A stretch of DNA of 64,000 bases from Sophora flavescens (taxonomy: Eukaryota > Streptophyta > Magnoliopsida > Fabales > Fabaceae), in the NCBI GenBank assembly GCA_030762895.1, contig CM061062.1, forward strand, positions 233,853,879 through 233,917,878, in the 5' to 3' direction. Of this stretch, positions 34,682-45,436 are shown one piece after another (the stretch's first letter is position 1; every line of letters begins with the position of its first letter). A model generated the notes under the pieces. The model made no database searches, was not told the DNA's origin, and saw only the letters and a list, made by a program, of their open reading frames with translations. A program made the position numbers and the translations under genes.

Positions 34682-35239
34682 TAAAAAAAATGTGAAAAAT
34701 GAAAAAAAAAAGACAAATGAAAAACACCAAAAATACAAACAATTTGTGGTCCATTCTCTTAATCTATTACATCTTTGGCTCGACAACAAACTTACGATAA
34801 AAAAGAAAACAAAAATAAAAAATACATCTGATTTCTTTTTTTAAGAAAGGCAAAATAAGAATAAAAATAAAAGTAAAAAAGTTTTGCCTTGTATCCTCCT
34901 GCTCACCCAGCATACCGCATTTACCACTCTACTCTACCAGGTTTTTCTTCAATTTTGGTCCTTCTCCTCCAGCCTTCCTTTTTACTCAACATACTCCCAA
35001 GCAACTTTTGAACATAACATGAAATTAACAATCAGATGGTGGCCAATTCAACCGTCAAAACACTTTTCCACAAGGCTCACGTAACCAGACTCCATTTTTG
35101 GTTAATTTTTCAGAACTTGGAAAGAGTTTTGTTTCTAGATCAGAAGAACATATATGATACATAAGTGGACTTTAAAAGGACTAGAAGATTTTTAATGAAA
35201 CACACCGTTTCAGTTAATAAAAAACAAATGTAAAGTAAA
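34682..35239. other. A-rich DNA, possibly the start of the Tekay-like LTR
   Basis: Nothing recognised. The 5' end of the Tekay-like LTR may lie here, but no TG start matching its ending GTGACA was found. Confidence 0.4.
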
Positions 35240-35936
35240 AAAGGGGACTGAGATTTTTTTCAGCTTCTTTACGAGAAGCTTCCACAACGTAACCTACCCC
35301 CCCCCCCCCCCCCCCCTACATTTTCTTTTCCTGTTAAACCCCACCCTCCAGACGCTCTCTCTCCCTCCTTGTTCTCTTGTTCACTCTCTTGTTTCATTTT
35401 TCTTCTTCCTTTTTGCTCAATTTCCTTCCAATCTCAAGCAACATTGTAAGTTATTATACAAATCTTGAAGCTCTACCTCTTTAATTTGTGAAGCTAAGTT
35501 TTGGTGATTTTTGGGTTAGGGGTGGAGCTATCTGCAGAAAGAAAGGTACCCACTCCGAGAAGCTGTGCATTTAGGCTCTTTAAGATCTGTTAGTTAGCAT
35601 CTGTCTGCTTCCCTTGGAGTTGTTGTGAGTAGATTTGTTGTCTCTTTATATTTGTGAGTGGATAATGATCACTATAGTGTGCAGTATTTTGAGATGTATT
35701 AATGGTCTGTAATACCAACCTTGGGTGTATTTTGTATAACCGGAACTTCTGGGATGAAAATATGATTATTTAAGCTGGTGATTTTTGTTTTAGGATGTTG
35801 GAATTACAGATGAGACTCTGTCAAATTTTCGTAAATTTCTTATTTTTTGTCAAATATGTTTCTAAATTAATAGGCTTGCCAGGCTAGGATTTTAAGCCCG
35901 TGCATCGGTCACGGCTTAGGCTTTTGGGTCGTGACA
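35240..35936 (+). mobile_element. 3' part of a Tekay-like LTR (Gypsy-2)
   Basis: Ends GTCGTGACA at 35936, two bases before a tRNA-Met primer site. It contains a 20-base C run (35297-35316), a CT-rich leader-like region (about 35350-35450) and a repeated GGGTTAGGGGTGGAGCT-type stretch. The left boundary was not determined, so only the supported part is given. Confidence 0.55.
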
Positions 35937-35940
35937 AAGT

Positions 35941-35952
35941 TGGTATCAGTGC
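35941..35952 (+). other. Gypsy-2 primer-binding site
   Basis: TGGTATCAGTGC is one change from the initiator tRNA-Met complement TGGTATCAGAGC and lies a few bases after the LTR end at 35936. Confidence 0.7.
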
Positions 35953-36153
35953 TTAGGTTGTAGGTCCTAGAACGTTTAGACATGGGGTGATAACAGAGTC
36001 TTGCTAGTAATTTGTGTACCCAGGCACAACATACTTACAAGAAGCTATTAACACCCTATGATGGTCCAAACGTCTCATTCCAAACTATGATTTAAATTCT
36101 TATTTCCTTTTGTTCCCTTGTCTTGTACCTGATAAACGTTCTTTTAGGCAAGG

Positions 36154-36256
36154 ATGCCACCCAAGACTAGGATTCCTGCTAGCTAGAAGGGAAACTTCTG
36201 ATGAGTCTGCTGCCCAACCTCAATACCCTCCTCAAAGAGGTCGTGGTCGTGGTCGA
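36154..36256 (+). pseudogene. gag: Gypsy-2 Gag start, interrupted by Copia-B
   Basis: Starts MPPKTRIPA, typical of Tekay-group Gag (MPPRTR.. in relatives), then meets a stop (TAG 36184). After a frame change the sequence reads DESAAQPQYPPQRGRGRGR before Copia-B inserts at 36257. The rest of this element must lie beyond the window's right edge. Confidence 0.6.
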
Positions 36257-37427
36257 TGTTGGAACCAAAGTGGTTCTGGTTTATTTAATCTCTAGGTTTT
36301 GATGTTAAGAAAAGGATTAAATTTGCTTGACAAAGTGTTAGTTGAGATCTAACAAGTGATTTCAGTTTATGCAGGAATATCCAAATTAATATAAGGTATA
36401 CAATGCTTGGACTCTTGCAAAGAATTACCCATCCAAAGGTTATTTAAACTGTTTATATTTTAATTGTTAAATATATGGCTAACTAGAATTCAATAGACAT
36501 CCATAGTAGTCACGTCAGCAGACGAGTGCTCTCCTTGAAACTCAAGTAGACATCCATAGTGCCTATCTAAAATTCAGTAGACGTCCATAGTGCCACGTTA
36601 TTGGACGGAGTTTCTCTAAGGACTTAGAAAGTCCAAAGACTTGTGTGGACGAGCGCTTCTGCCACATCAGTGAACGAGCAGAATAAAACCTCGTGTATAC
36701 GTGTTCTAAAACTGAGTGCCTGTAGACGGTTCTACATCTTCTATATCTTAACTACCTTAAATTTGATTTAATGCAATTTGGACCACATTTAATTTATTTC
36801 AAATGATTGATATTTATTTCAAAGGAATATATGTTCTTTATAATTGTTTTTTTTTTGTTAATACCTTGTTCCTTTGTGAGAAAATTCATAGTGAGCCTCC
36901 ATTTTGTGCTTTTTTGATAACCAAGGATGCTTTTCAACACGGCCAAAATCAAGCTATCAGTCTCAACGGATATCATGCATTTAATGCTATCTCTAAACGG
37001 GATGATCAATTATAACCGTTGAAAATTTGCAAGAGAAGTTGAAGACCACTATATATAGAAGGTCTAAAATACTGAGGAATAACTCTTGACTGCACAACTT
37101 TTCTAGCTGAACTTTTGCCAATCAATATTTATTCATTCTAATAATCTTTCAAGAGCAAGAGTTTATATTCTTTAGTTTGAATATTGTTGTAATATTTAAC
37201 TGATCTTAAACTGTTATACTCTCACACATAGTGAGTTAAGAAGATCAAACATTAAATCGCTTTGTTAGAGTTAGAGCCTGAAGAGGCTCAGTAAGAAAGG
37301 AATAGTTGTAGCCTGGAGAGGTGTTGAATACTTGGTTGTAATCTATTTGGAGAAATAGTGGATAAATCCTTCAAGTCGAAGGGACTGGACGTAGCTCTTG
37401 GTTGGAAGAGAGTGAACCAGGATAAAA
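36257..37427 (+). mobile_element. Copia-B 5' LTR, part 1
   Basis: Begins TGTTGGAACC within the Tekay-like gag; GTCGA (36252-36256) is the candidate target duplication, with its partner outside the window. Contains CATCCATAG/ACGTCCATAG boxes and CACGTCAGCAGACGAG (about 36490-36680), and a CTATATATAG motif at 37050. It is interrupted at 37427 by Copia-A inside the box GAACCAGGATAAAA and resumes at 48509. Confidence 0.72.
37050..37059 (+). promoter_or_regulatory. TATA-like motif in the Copia-B LTR
   Basis: CTATATATAG lies about 200 bp 3' of the ACGT-type boxes. It is a candidate core promoter of the LTR, based on sequence alone. Confidence 0.4.
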
Positions 37428-37555
37428 TGTAAGACTAAGCCCTCATTCATGTTTTGATGTATGACAAACAAAGTGTATTTTACATAAGATTTTTTATTTT
37501 GACTATGCACTCATTACGTGTCAAGTTGCATGCAAGATCACTCGTCCAACAAAAG

Positions 37556-38045
37556 CTGGCGTCCACTGAAAGAACAAAGAAAGTGCGTCCACTGAAGTAC
37601 AACAAAGTAAAAAGCTAACGTCCACTGAAATACAACAAATGCACGTCCACTGAAGTACAACAAAGAAAGCGCGTCCACTAAAAGAAATAGAAGAGCTCGT
37701 CTGCTGGCGTGGCACATGGAGTGCGTCCACTGAAAGAAACAGACGAGCTCGTCTACTGACGTGGCACTTGGAGCACGTCCACTGAAAGTAACAGAAGCGC
37801 GCATCTACTGATGTAAAAAGGAGAGCTCGTCTACTAAAAGTGGCACTTGGAGCTCGTCTGCTAATGATATGCGCTTTGGACTTGCTAAGATCTTAATGAG
37901 AAGCTCCGTCCACTAACATGGCATATAAAGCTCGTCTACTAGCTGGAGCCCGTCCAATTGCCTTGTGTTAGCACTCTCGTCTACCAGTTGGAGCCCGTCC
38001 AATTACCTTGAGCTAGAACTCCCGTCTGCTGACGTGGCAAATGGA
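37556..38045 (+). repeat. CGTCCACT / ACGTGGC box array in the Copia-A LTR
   Basis: At least ten CGTCCACT-like boxes spaced about 25-33 bp, mixed with CTGACGTGGCA boxes (near 37758 and 38026). ACGT cores are typical bZIP-binding sequences in plants (family knowledge); use here is inferred. Confidence 0.65.
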
Positions 38046-38257
38046 CGTGGCTATTTTTCACTTCAATTAAACACGGATATATTACTCTTCAAAAAGACTT
38101 GGCTATCCTTTCAGATGGAAACGGTTATTTTCAAGAAGGACGCAAACTCTACAAAGATCAACAGAATCTCATTTCAAGAATAAGAATCAAGAAAGCAGAT
38201 TTTGTTAAATCAGATCCAAATCTGTTTTAAATGATCCCAACGGCTATAATTTGTCTT

Positions 38258-38266
38258 CTATATAAA
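38258..38266 (+). promoter_or_regulatory. TATA box of the Copia-A 5' LTR
   Basis: TATATAAAG, preserved in the Copia-A 3' LTR (46844-46852) and in both Copia-C LTRs, in all followed by AGGGATC. Conservation across families supports a promoter role. Confidence 0.6.
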
Positions 38267-39027
38267 GAGGGATCAGAGGAACACTTTTCATATACAATAC
38301 AATAACAACAACACAACTCATACTGACTGTGAAACTACGAAAGATCCAAAGTGCTTTATCTCTGAGAAAAGTGTGATAGTAGTTAGAACTTCAATTTGTA
38401 TAATAAGACTTTTAGAGTCTTTCTTCTACTCAATTCTTTTCATGAATTAGTGTGATTAAGAGAGGGTATCTCTTAGGCTTTAACAAGGATAGAAGGGATC
38501 CTTTGGTATAGAAAAGCTAGTGTGATTTCTGGTGATTTTTCGAGCAAGGAGGTTATCCTTGTGTTACTGTAATTGGAATTGTATAATTACTGATTATAGT
38601 GGAGAAAACCACAGAGGTGTAGGACTGGATGTAGGCTTACCAGAGGAGGTAGCCGAACTAGGATAAATCGGTTTGCATGTTCTTCTCATCCCTAAACTCC
38701 ATATACTTGTTATATGCACTTGTGTGTTGTGAATGAGTTTTAAGAATACTTGTTAACTTGAATCTTTAATCAGTAATCTGTGTTAAAATCTGTTGTTACT
38801 ACTTATAATTCTTCTTGTCATCATTACTTGTTCCATAACCTAATTCTTGGGAATTAAAATTGAGTGAAAACCAATTTTCTTTAAAGAAACACTGTTTTGC
38901 TTTAAATTGTTGAAAAAGTTTTCAATATCTCAATTCACCCCCCCCCCCCTCTCTTGAGATCGTAGCCACTACCAACAATTGGCATCAGGGCTAAAACTCT
39001 TGTTACAAAGCTTAACAGCTTCAAGAG

Positions 39028-40743
39028 ATGGCTACAAATGGTATCCTGGGTGATGGGGCTTCACTAACTAGACCCTTTGCCTTTAATGGCTCCCAATACA
39101 TGTATTGGAAAGAGAGAATGATTGTCTTTCTTGAGGCTACAGGTTTAGATGTATTAGATGCTGTTGAAAATGGTCCCTATGTTCCATTTATTCTTGATGC
39201 TAAGGGAAATAAACAAACTAAACCAAAAGATGACTGGAATGATGTTGATAAAAGAAGAGTTGGTTATAATGCTAAAGCAAAAAAATATTATAACAGCTGC
39301 TTTGAATTGTGATGAGTTTTTCAGGGTCTCCAATTGCAAAACGACAAAGCAAATGTGGGATACTCTTCAACTCACTCATGAAGGAACCAACAATGTGAAA
39401 AGAGCAAGAATGAATGCACTAGTCCATGAATATGAACTCTTTCACATGAAGAATGGTGAGGAGATAGATGAAATTGCAAAAAAGGTTAACACACATTGTG
39501 AACCAGAGAAGGACTCGGACACACAATCACAGATGAGAAAAAGATTAACAAGATTATGAGATGTTTGAGTCGTGAATGGCAGCCAAAAATTACTGCAATT
39601 GCTGAAGCAAAGGATCTTGACACGATGCAGATTGCTACTCTATTTGGCAAGTTGAAAGAACACGAATTGGAACTCAATAGATTGAAAAGTCATGAAGATA
39701 AGGAGAAAAAAAAGAAAGGACTCTCACTCAAGGCTCATATCTCCAAAGAATCAATAGAAAATGATGAAGCGGAACACCTTGATGAAAGTGAAGAATCCGA
39801 AGAAGAAGACATGGGATTGCTTGTGAGGAAATTTAGAAGATTCATCAAGAAGAATAGAAACAAGAAGCAATTCAGTTTTCCTACCAAAAAGAACACGAAC
39901 AAAGGTGAAAGCTCTTCCTCAACAATCAAATGCTTTGAATGTGGAAAGCTTGGACACTACAAAAATGAATGTCCAAAGCTACAAAAGAAAGAAAAGTTTG
40001 AGAAGATTGACAGCAAGGAAAAGAAAGGAAGAAAGCCTAGAAGAGCATACATAGCTTGGGAAGAAAATGATATGGATTCCACTAGTAGTGAATCTGAAAA
40101 TGAAGAAGCCAACCTATGTCTCATGGCAAATCATCAAAGTGATAGTGAAACCGAGGTAAATGATTCTTCTCCTACCTATGATGAGTTACAAGATTCTTTT
40201 GATGAATTGCATGAAGAATATGTTAAAATTGGTAAACAACTTATATCTTCTAGGAAGATCATCGCAAAACAATGTAGTGACTATGCATCTATACAAATAA
40301 AGCTTAAAGAACTAGAAGCTGAAAATTCACAATTACTTGCATCTAGTTCAATTTGCACCAAATGCACTACACTAGAAAAGGAAGTTGAAAAACTGAATAC
40401 AACTCTATCTAAGTTTACTTTGGGTAGAGATAACTTGAATGCCATATTAGGACAACAAAAGGGTGTGTATGACAAAGCTGGAATTGGATATAAACCAATG
40501 GTACATGAAAAATCTTTTAAGAAGCTTTTTGTTCCACCTATTTCCTCAACTAATCCTTTTGTTAAATGCTATTATTGTCTAAAGAAAGGTCATACAGCTG
40601 CTACTTGTAGACTTAGAAAGAACATTCATGTTGGCATTAAACAAATTTGGGTTCCAAAAGGAACTTATGTTGCTACTAACACCAAAGGACCCAAGCAGAT
40701 TTGGGTACTTAAAGGAAAAGTATACAAAAAATCTGTTTTGTAG
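39028..40743 (+). pseudogene. gag: Copia-A Gag (two or more frameshifts)
   Basis: Begins MATNGILGDGASLTRPFAFN and YMYWKERMIVFLEA, then frameshifts near 39285 and between about 39480 and 39550. From 39556 the frame is open to TAG 40741: a CCHC knuckle CFEC..GHYKNEC (about 39931), an acidic and Ser-rich region, a predicted coiled coil (about 40220-40440) and a second knuckle CYYC..GHTAATC (about 40567). This is the extended Sirevirus Gag layout. The following pol is in the same frame after one UAG (see findings). ATG 39028 lies 50 bp after the LTR end. Confidence 0.78.
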
Positions 40744-42357
40744 GTGTGTTTGAAGGCCAAAACCTCAAGTTGGTTTTTGGACAGTGGCTGCTCCAAACAC
40801 ATGACCGGAGACATCACAAAATTTACATCTTTCACTCCCAAGGAAGGTGGAAATGTCACCTATGGAGACAACAACAAAGGAAGAATCCTTGGTGTTGGAA
40901 CAATAGGAAAAAGTCCATCAATCAAGATTGAGAATGTTCTCTATGTGGAAGGACTCAAACACAATCTACTAAGTATAAGCCAATTATGTGATAAAGGGTA
41001 CAAGGTAAACTTTAACTCAAATTTGTGTATGATCGAATCTATTCATGATAATAACATAAAATTCATTGGAAATAAAATCAATAACATCTATATGCTAGAC
41101 ATAGACAACTTAATCTCCAATGATGCATGTTGCTTAATTTCCAAAAAAGATGAAAATTGGCTTTGGCATTGGAGAATAGCTCACATTCATATGGATCACT
41201 TGAATAAATTGATTTCCAAAGAACTTGTAATCGGTTTACCAAATAAAAAGTTTGTTAAAGAAGACCTATGTGATGCATGCCAAAAGGGTAAACAAGTGAA
41301 AACCTCATTTAAGGCTAAAAACACTGTTTCAACTAGTAGACCCTTACAATTGCTACACATGGACCTTTTTGGACCTTCTAGGACAAAAAGCTTTGGTGGA
41401 AATCTCTATGCTCTTGTAATTGTTGATGACTTCTCTAGATTCACTTGGACCTTTTTCTTAGCACAAAAGAATGAAGCTTTTAAAGCTTTTAAGAAAATGG
41501 CTAAGGTTGCTCAAAATGAGAAAGACGTGAAAATTGTTTCAATTAGGAGTGACCATGGAGGAGAATTCCAAAATGAGGAGTTTGATAACTTTTGTGATGA
41601 ACATGGTATAAAACACAATTTTTCTGCACCTAGAACTCCACAACAAAATGGAGTAGTTGAAAGGAAAAATAGGTCACTTGAAGAAATTTCTAGAACCATA
41701 TTAAGTGACTCTAATTTACCAAAGTATTTTTGGGATGATGCTGTGAGTACTGCATGTTATGTTTTGAATAGAGTTCTAATAAGGCCAATTTTGAAGAAAA
41801 CTCCATATGAACTTTACAAGGGAAGAAAACCTAACATTTCTCATTTTCATGTCTTTGGCTGTAAATGTTTTGTGCTAAATAATGGCAAGGATAATCTTGG
41901 GAAATTTGATCCCAAAGCTGATGAGGGTATTTTCCTAGGTTATTCATTAACTAGCAAAGCATATAGAGTGTTTAATAAGCGTACTTTATCAATGGAAGAA
42001 TCTGTTCACATAACATTTGATGAGTCTAACCCCAAAAGGTTAGGAAAGGACATTTTTGATGATGCAGAAACTCTTGAGGATGAAGTGAAATCTGATGAAG
42101 GAAAGGAGAGCAACAAGGAAAAGGAAGATGAAGAAAGCAATAAAGAACCTCAAGCAGAACTTCAACAAAAAAATCTTCCTAAGGAGTGGCAAGCTTCAAA
42201 GAATCATCCCCTAGACAATATCATTGGTGAGATCACCAAAGGGGTAACCACTAGAAACTCTTTAAGGAATATTTACAATACCATGACGTTTGTATCTCAA
42301 ATAGAACCAAAATGTGTTGATGATGCTATTAATGATGAACATTGGATGATTGCAATG
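40744..42357 (+). pseudogene. pol: Copia-A pol part 1: protease and integrase
   Basis: An open frame of about 538 codons, cut by the solo LTR. Order: aspartic protease (FLDSGCSKHMTG, catalytic Asp about residue 13), HHCC integrase zinc region (about 142-180, H-W-R-I-A-H ... LCDACQKGKQV), integrase core with D207 (HMDLFGPSRTK), D270 (RSDHGGEF) and E306 (VVERKNRSL) at the family's spacing (35 residues between D270 and E306), the GYSLTSKAYRVFN integrase C-terminal block, and an acidic linker. It would join the RT at 43955 if the insertion were absent. No start codon is needed, because it follows gag in frame. Confidence 0.85.
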
Positions 42358-42584
42358 TGATGAGTGTGATTCCACCTCATCTTTGTCCATCATTTTGCAT
42401 GCATTTTCATGTAGTTTAGGCATATTTTTATTAGATTTTAGGTTAATTTTCCTTTGGAATGGGTAAGGCGGTTTTCGTGTGTTGTTTTGCAGATATCAAG
42501 GGTAAATTGCTCAAGATCAACCATGATGGAGTTTGGATGAAGATAGGGCTTTAAAAGTGAAGAAAATGAGCCAAACAGAGCCCA

Positions 42585-42870
42585 TCACGGCCTAACCGTG
42601 ATGCCCATCACGGCCATGATCGAGCAAAACTGAAAAAGAACAAAGCCTGAAGTCAGAGTCTGTCACGGCCTAGCCGTGATAACCATCACGGCCGTGATCC
42701 AAAATCGCCACAAGTCAGAAGCTGTCAGGGCCAGGCCATGATGGCCATCACGGCCGTGATGGCCATCACGGCCGTGATGAGCATCACGGCCATGACAGAC
42801 CAACCAGTGAAGAATTTTCAAGGCAGAATCCGTCACGGCCAGGCCGTGATAGCCATCACGGCCGTGACGC
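42585..42870. repeat. TCACGGCC/GGCCGTGA palindrome array in the solo LTR
   Basis: Units of ATCACGGCC followed by GGCCGTGAT recur in pairs: near 42587, 42605, 42662, 42683, 42725, 42747, 42765, 42783, 42832 and 42854. Each pair spans about 30-40 bp and can fold. The three central units are perfect tandem copies. Confidence 0.75.
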
Positions 42871-42941
42871 GTATTACTTGGCTCAGAAGTAACAGAATTG
42901 GATCTAATTTGAGTTGGATTAGGACTCTAACTGCCCAATTC

Positions 42942-42950
42942 TATAAATAA
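42942..42950 (+). promoter_or_regulatory. TATA-like motif of the solo LTR
   Basis: TATAAATAA about 75 bp after the palindrome array; a plausible core promoter by sequence only. Confidence 0.45.
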
Positions 42951-43954
42951 GGGACCAGGCAGAGGCAGAAAAGATCAGACCTTTGGGGCTACTACTCTAG
43001 GCATAGATTATAGATCTCTTCTCTTCTTCTCCTCTCTTCTCTTTTCTGATTTTCACTATGTTGTTAACCCAGCTTGTCATCTCCATGGCAAGACTGGAGT
43101 AGTAGCTTAGTTTCTAGGGATTAGGGCTCTGCCCGAGGTTTGTAAATGATGTTAATTTGATGTAAAGTCTTTGTTAATTACGGTTTGCTTTAGATCCGAT
43201 TTCTAGTGTGTTATTCACTCATAAATTTCGGCAACCGTTATTTGCGTGACATAGACGTTCTAAGGAGGAACCTAATTGTGAACTTAGGAATTCTAGGGTG
43301 TTTCACTCGTAAAGCCCGGCAGCCACTAGTTTGTGAGATGTGAATGATCTAAGGAGGAACCTAGCGGTGAACTTAGGTTATTTGTATGACTGAGACATTC
43401 CAAGGAGGAACCTAGCGGTGAACTTGGGTGTCGGACCTATAGAAGTCAGACTTGGGACTGAAATCACGAGAGTTAGAAGCCGTCCCTCGAGGAGCAACGA
43501 GTTGTCACGGAACGCAAAGGGTCCAATCTGGGATCGACTACCACGAGAGTAGGGGTCGGGTCAATTGGGCACGGCTTTTGTAACCCGAGAGGGAGCTTAA
43601 GCTATCAGAGGATAAACTCGCCTTCAAGGCAATTTCGGTAATCAACAAAGGTAAATCAGTTAGCAACATAAACAACCTCAAAGGTAACCCAAATCCCTAG
43701 GAATCCGTTTTAGATAAAAACCCCATAAACAATTGTTTTCTGTTTTAATTGTTCTCTGCTCATCTATCTTTCAATTCAAAAACCAATTTCAAAACCCTCT
43801 TTAAAACTGTCCAGATATAATCGATTCGAAAACCGATTGCGATTCGAGAACACAGTCTCCGTGGGTTCGATATCTTTTATTACTTGACGGCAGATCCAGT
43901 ACACTTGCCGGATACGCACGAGCGTCGTCGCACGTCGACTTACGCGACATCACA

Positions 43955-44941
43955 ATGCAAGAGGAGTTAAATCAATTTAAAAGGAACAAAGTTTGGGATT
44001 TAGTTCCAAAACCCAAAAGTAACCAAATAATCGGAACTAAATGGGTGTTTAGAAACAAAATGGATGAGAATGGAATAATAGTAAGAAACAAGGCTAGACT
44101 AGTAGCTAAGGGATACAATCAAGAAGAAGGAATTGATTATGATGAAACATATGCTCCCGTAGCTAGATTAGAAGCCATAAGAATGCTCTTAACTTATGCT
44201 TGTATAATGAACTTTAAATTGTACCAAATGGATGTGAAAAGAGCCTTTTTAAATGGAATAATACAAGAGGAAGTATATGTAAGCCAACCCCCTGGCTTTG
44301 TTGATAGCGAGTTCCCAAATCATGTATATAAACTGACTAAAGCCCTCTATGGACTCAAGCAAACTCCTAGAGCTTGGTATGAGAGGTTAAGCAATTTTCT
44401 CCTAGAGAAAGGCTTTAAAAGAGGAAAAGTTGATACAACACTATTTACTAAAACAAAAGCACACAATATCTTACTTGTTCAAATATATGTTGATGACATT
44501 ATTTTTGGTGCTACTAATGAGTCTTTATGCAAGGAATTTGGTGAACTAATGCAAAATGAATTTGAAATGTCCATGATGGGAGAGCTTACCTTCTTTCTTG
44601 GACTTCAAATTAAACAATGCCAAGATGGAACCTTCATAAGCCAAACAAAGTATTGCAAGGAACTACTAAAGAAGTTTGGAATCGAAAGCGCAAAGGAAAT
44701 GGCTACACCAATGAGTCCAGCCTGCTACTTGGACAAAGATGAACATGGTAAATCTATTGATGTATCCAAGTATAGAGGTATTATCAAATCCTTACTTTAT
44801 CTCACTGCAAGTAGGCCACATATAATGTTTAGTGTGTGTATGTGTGCAAGGTATCAAGCTAATCCTAAAGAATCACATCTTACTGCAGTTAAAAGAATCA
44901 TGAAGTACCTCTTAGGAACAAAAGAAATGGGGCTGTGGTAA
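43955..44941 (+). pseudogene. pol: Copia-A pol part 2: reverse transcriptase
   Basis: Continues pol after the solo LTR. Contains GTKWVFRNKMDENG, EEGIDYDETYAPVARLEA, YQMDVKRAFLNG, LYGLKQTPRAWYERL and the catalytic YVDDIIFG (residues about 178-184 of this segment). It ends at TAA 44939-44941, where the copia pattern has Tyr (LWYPKG in Copia-C). The first M (43955) is also the M in the target duplication. Enzyme residues look intact; the stop prevents RNase H expression. Confidence 0.85.
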
Positions 44942-45436
44942 CCCAAGGGATCCACTTGCACATTAATAGGATATTCAAACTCTGACTTTGATGGATGCAA
45001 GTTAGATAGGAAGAGCACAAGTGGAACATGCCATTTATTAGGAAATTCCCTAGTGTCCTGGTTTAGTAAAAAGCAAACTAGTGTGGCCTTATCCACAGCT
45101 GAAGCAGAATATGTTGCAGCTGGGAGTTGTTGTGCTTAAATCCTATGGATGAAACAACAATTAATTAACTATGGTGTTTATCTAGATCATGTACCAATAA
45201 AATGTGATAACACTAGTGCAATAAATCTAACAAAGAACCCAGTTATGCACTCAAGAACCAAGCATATTGAAATTAGGCATCGTTTTATCAGGGATCATAT
45301 TCAAAGTGGTGATGTTGTGATTGAACATATAGATACAACCAAGCAATTAGCTGATATATTCACCAAACCACTAAATAAGGAGAGTTTCTTCTTTATAAGA
45401 AGGGAACTTCGCATAATTGATCCTCAAAATAATTGA
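44942..45436 (+). pseudogene. pol: Copia-A RNase H, one stop
   Basis: Continues in frame after the stop: CTLIGYSNSDFDGCKLDRKSTSG, WFSKKQTSVALSTAEAEYVAA, a stop at about 45137 (CAA to TAA before ILWMKQQL) and CDNTSAINLTKNPVMHSRTKHI. These are the acidic-residue blocks of copia RNase H, with Asn in place of one usual Asp in the first. It ends KPLNKESFFFIRRELRIID. Confidence 0.8.

Larger units (their letters stand above)
37428..38977 (+). mobile_element. Copia-A 5' LTR
   Basis: 1550 bp, TGTAAGACTAAGCCCTCATT to CACTACCAACA. It contains an array of CGTCCACTGAA and CTCGTCTNCTGACGTGGCA boxes (37540-38045), a TATATAAAG motif (38258-38266), the conserved GGACTGGATGTAGG..GGATAAAT box (38622-38669) and a 12-C run (38938-38949). 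Its 3' partner differs by few changes. Confidence 0.88.
42358..43952 (+). mobile_element. Solo LTR of a gypsy element related to the gag-only family
   Basis: 1595 bp with perfect ends TGATG...CATCA, flanked by CAATG (42353-42357, 43953-43957). There is no primer site or coding region, so it is a solo LTR, the usual product of recombination between two LTRs. Its tail (TACTTGACGGC.., CAGTACACTTGCCGG) resembles that of the gag-only element's LTR. It holds the ATCACGGCCGTGAT array (42585-42870) and TATAAATAA (42942-42950). The ORF at 42738-42950 is a translation of the repeats. Frame on either side is kept, so pol was open when it landed. Confidence 0.88.

Noticed and set aside
35350..35960. Host promoter and first exon ahead of MPPKTR peptide
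   Set aside because: The CT-rich leader, tRNA primer site and MPPKTR start fit a Tekay-like LTR and gag, so it is an element.
42738..42950. ORF with repeated MAITAV peptide
   Set aside because: Translation of the palindromic ATCACGGCC array in the solo LTR; no evidence of a gene.
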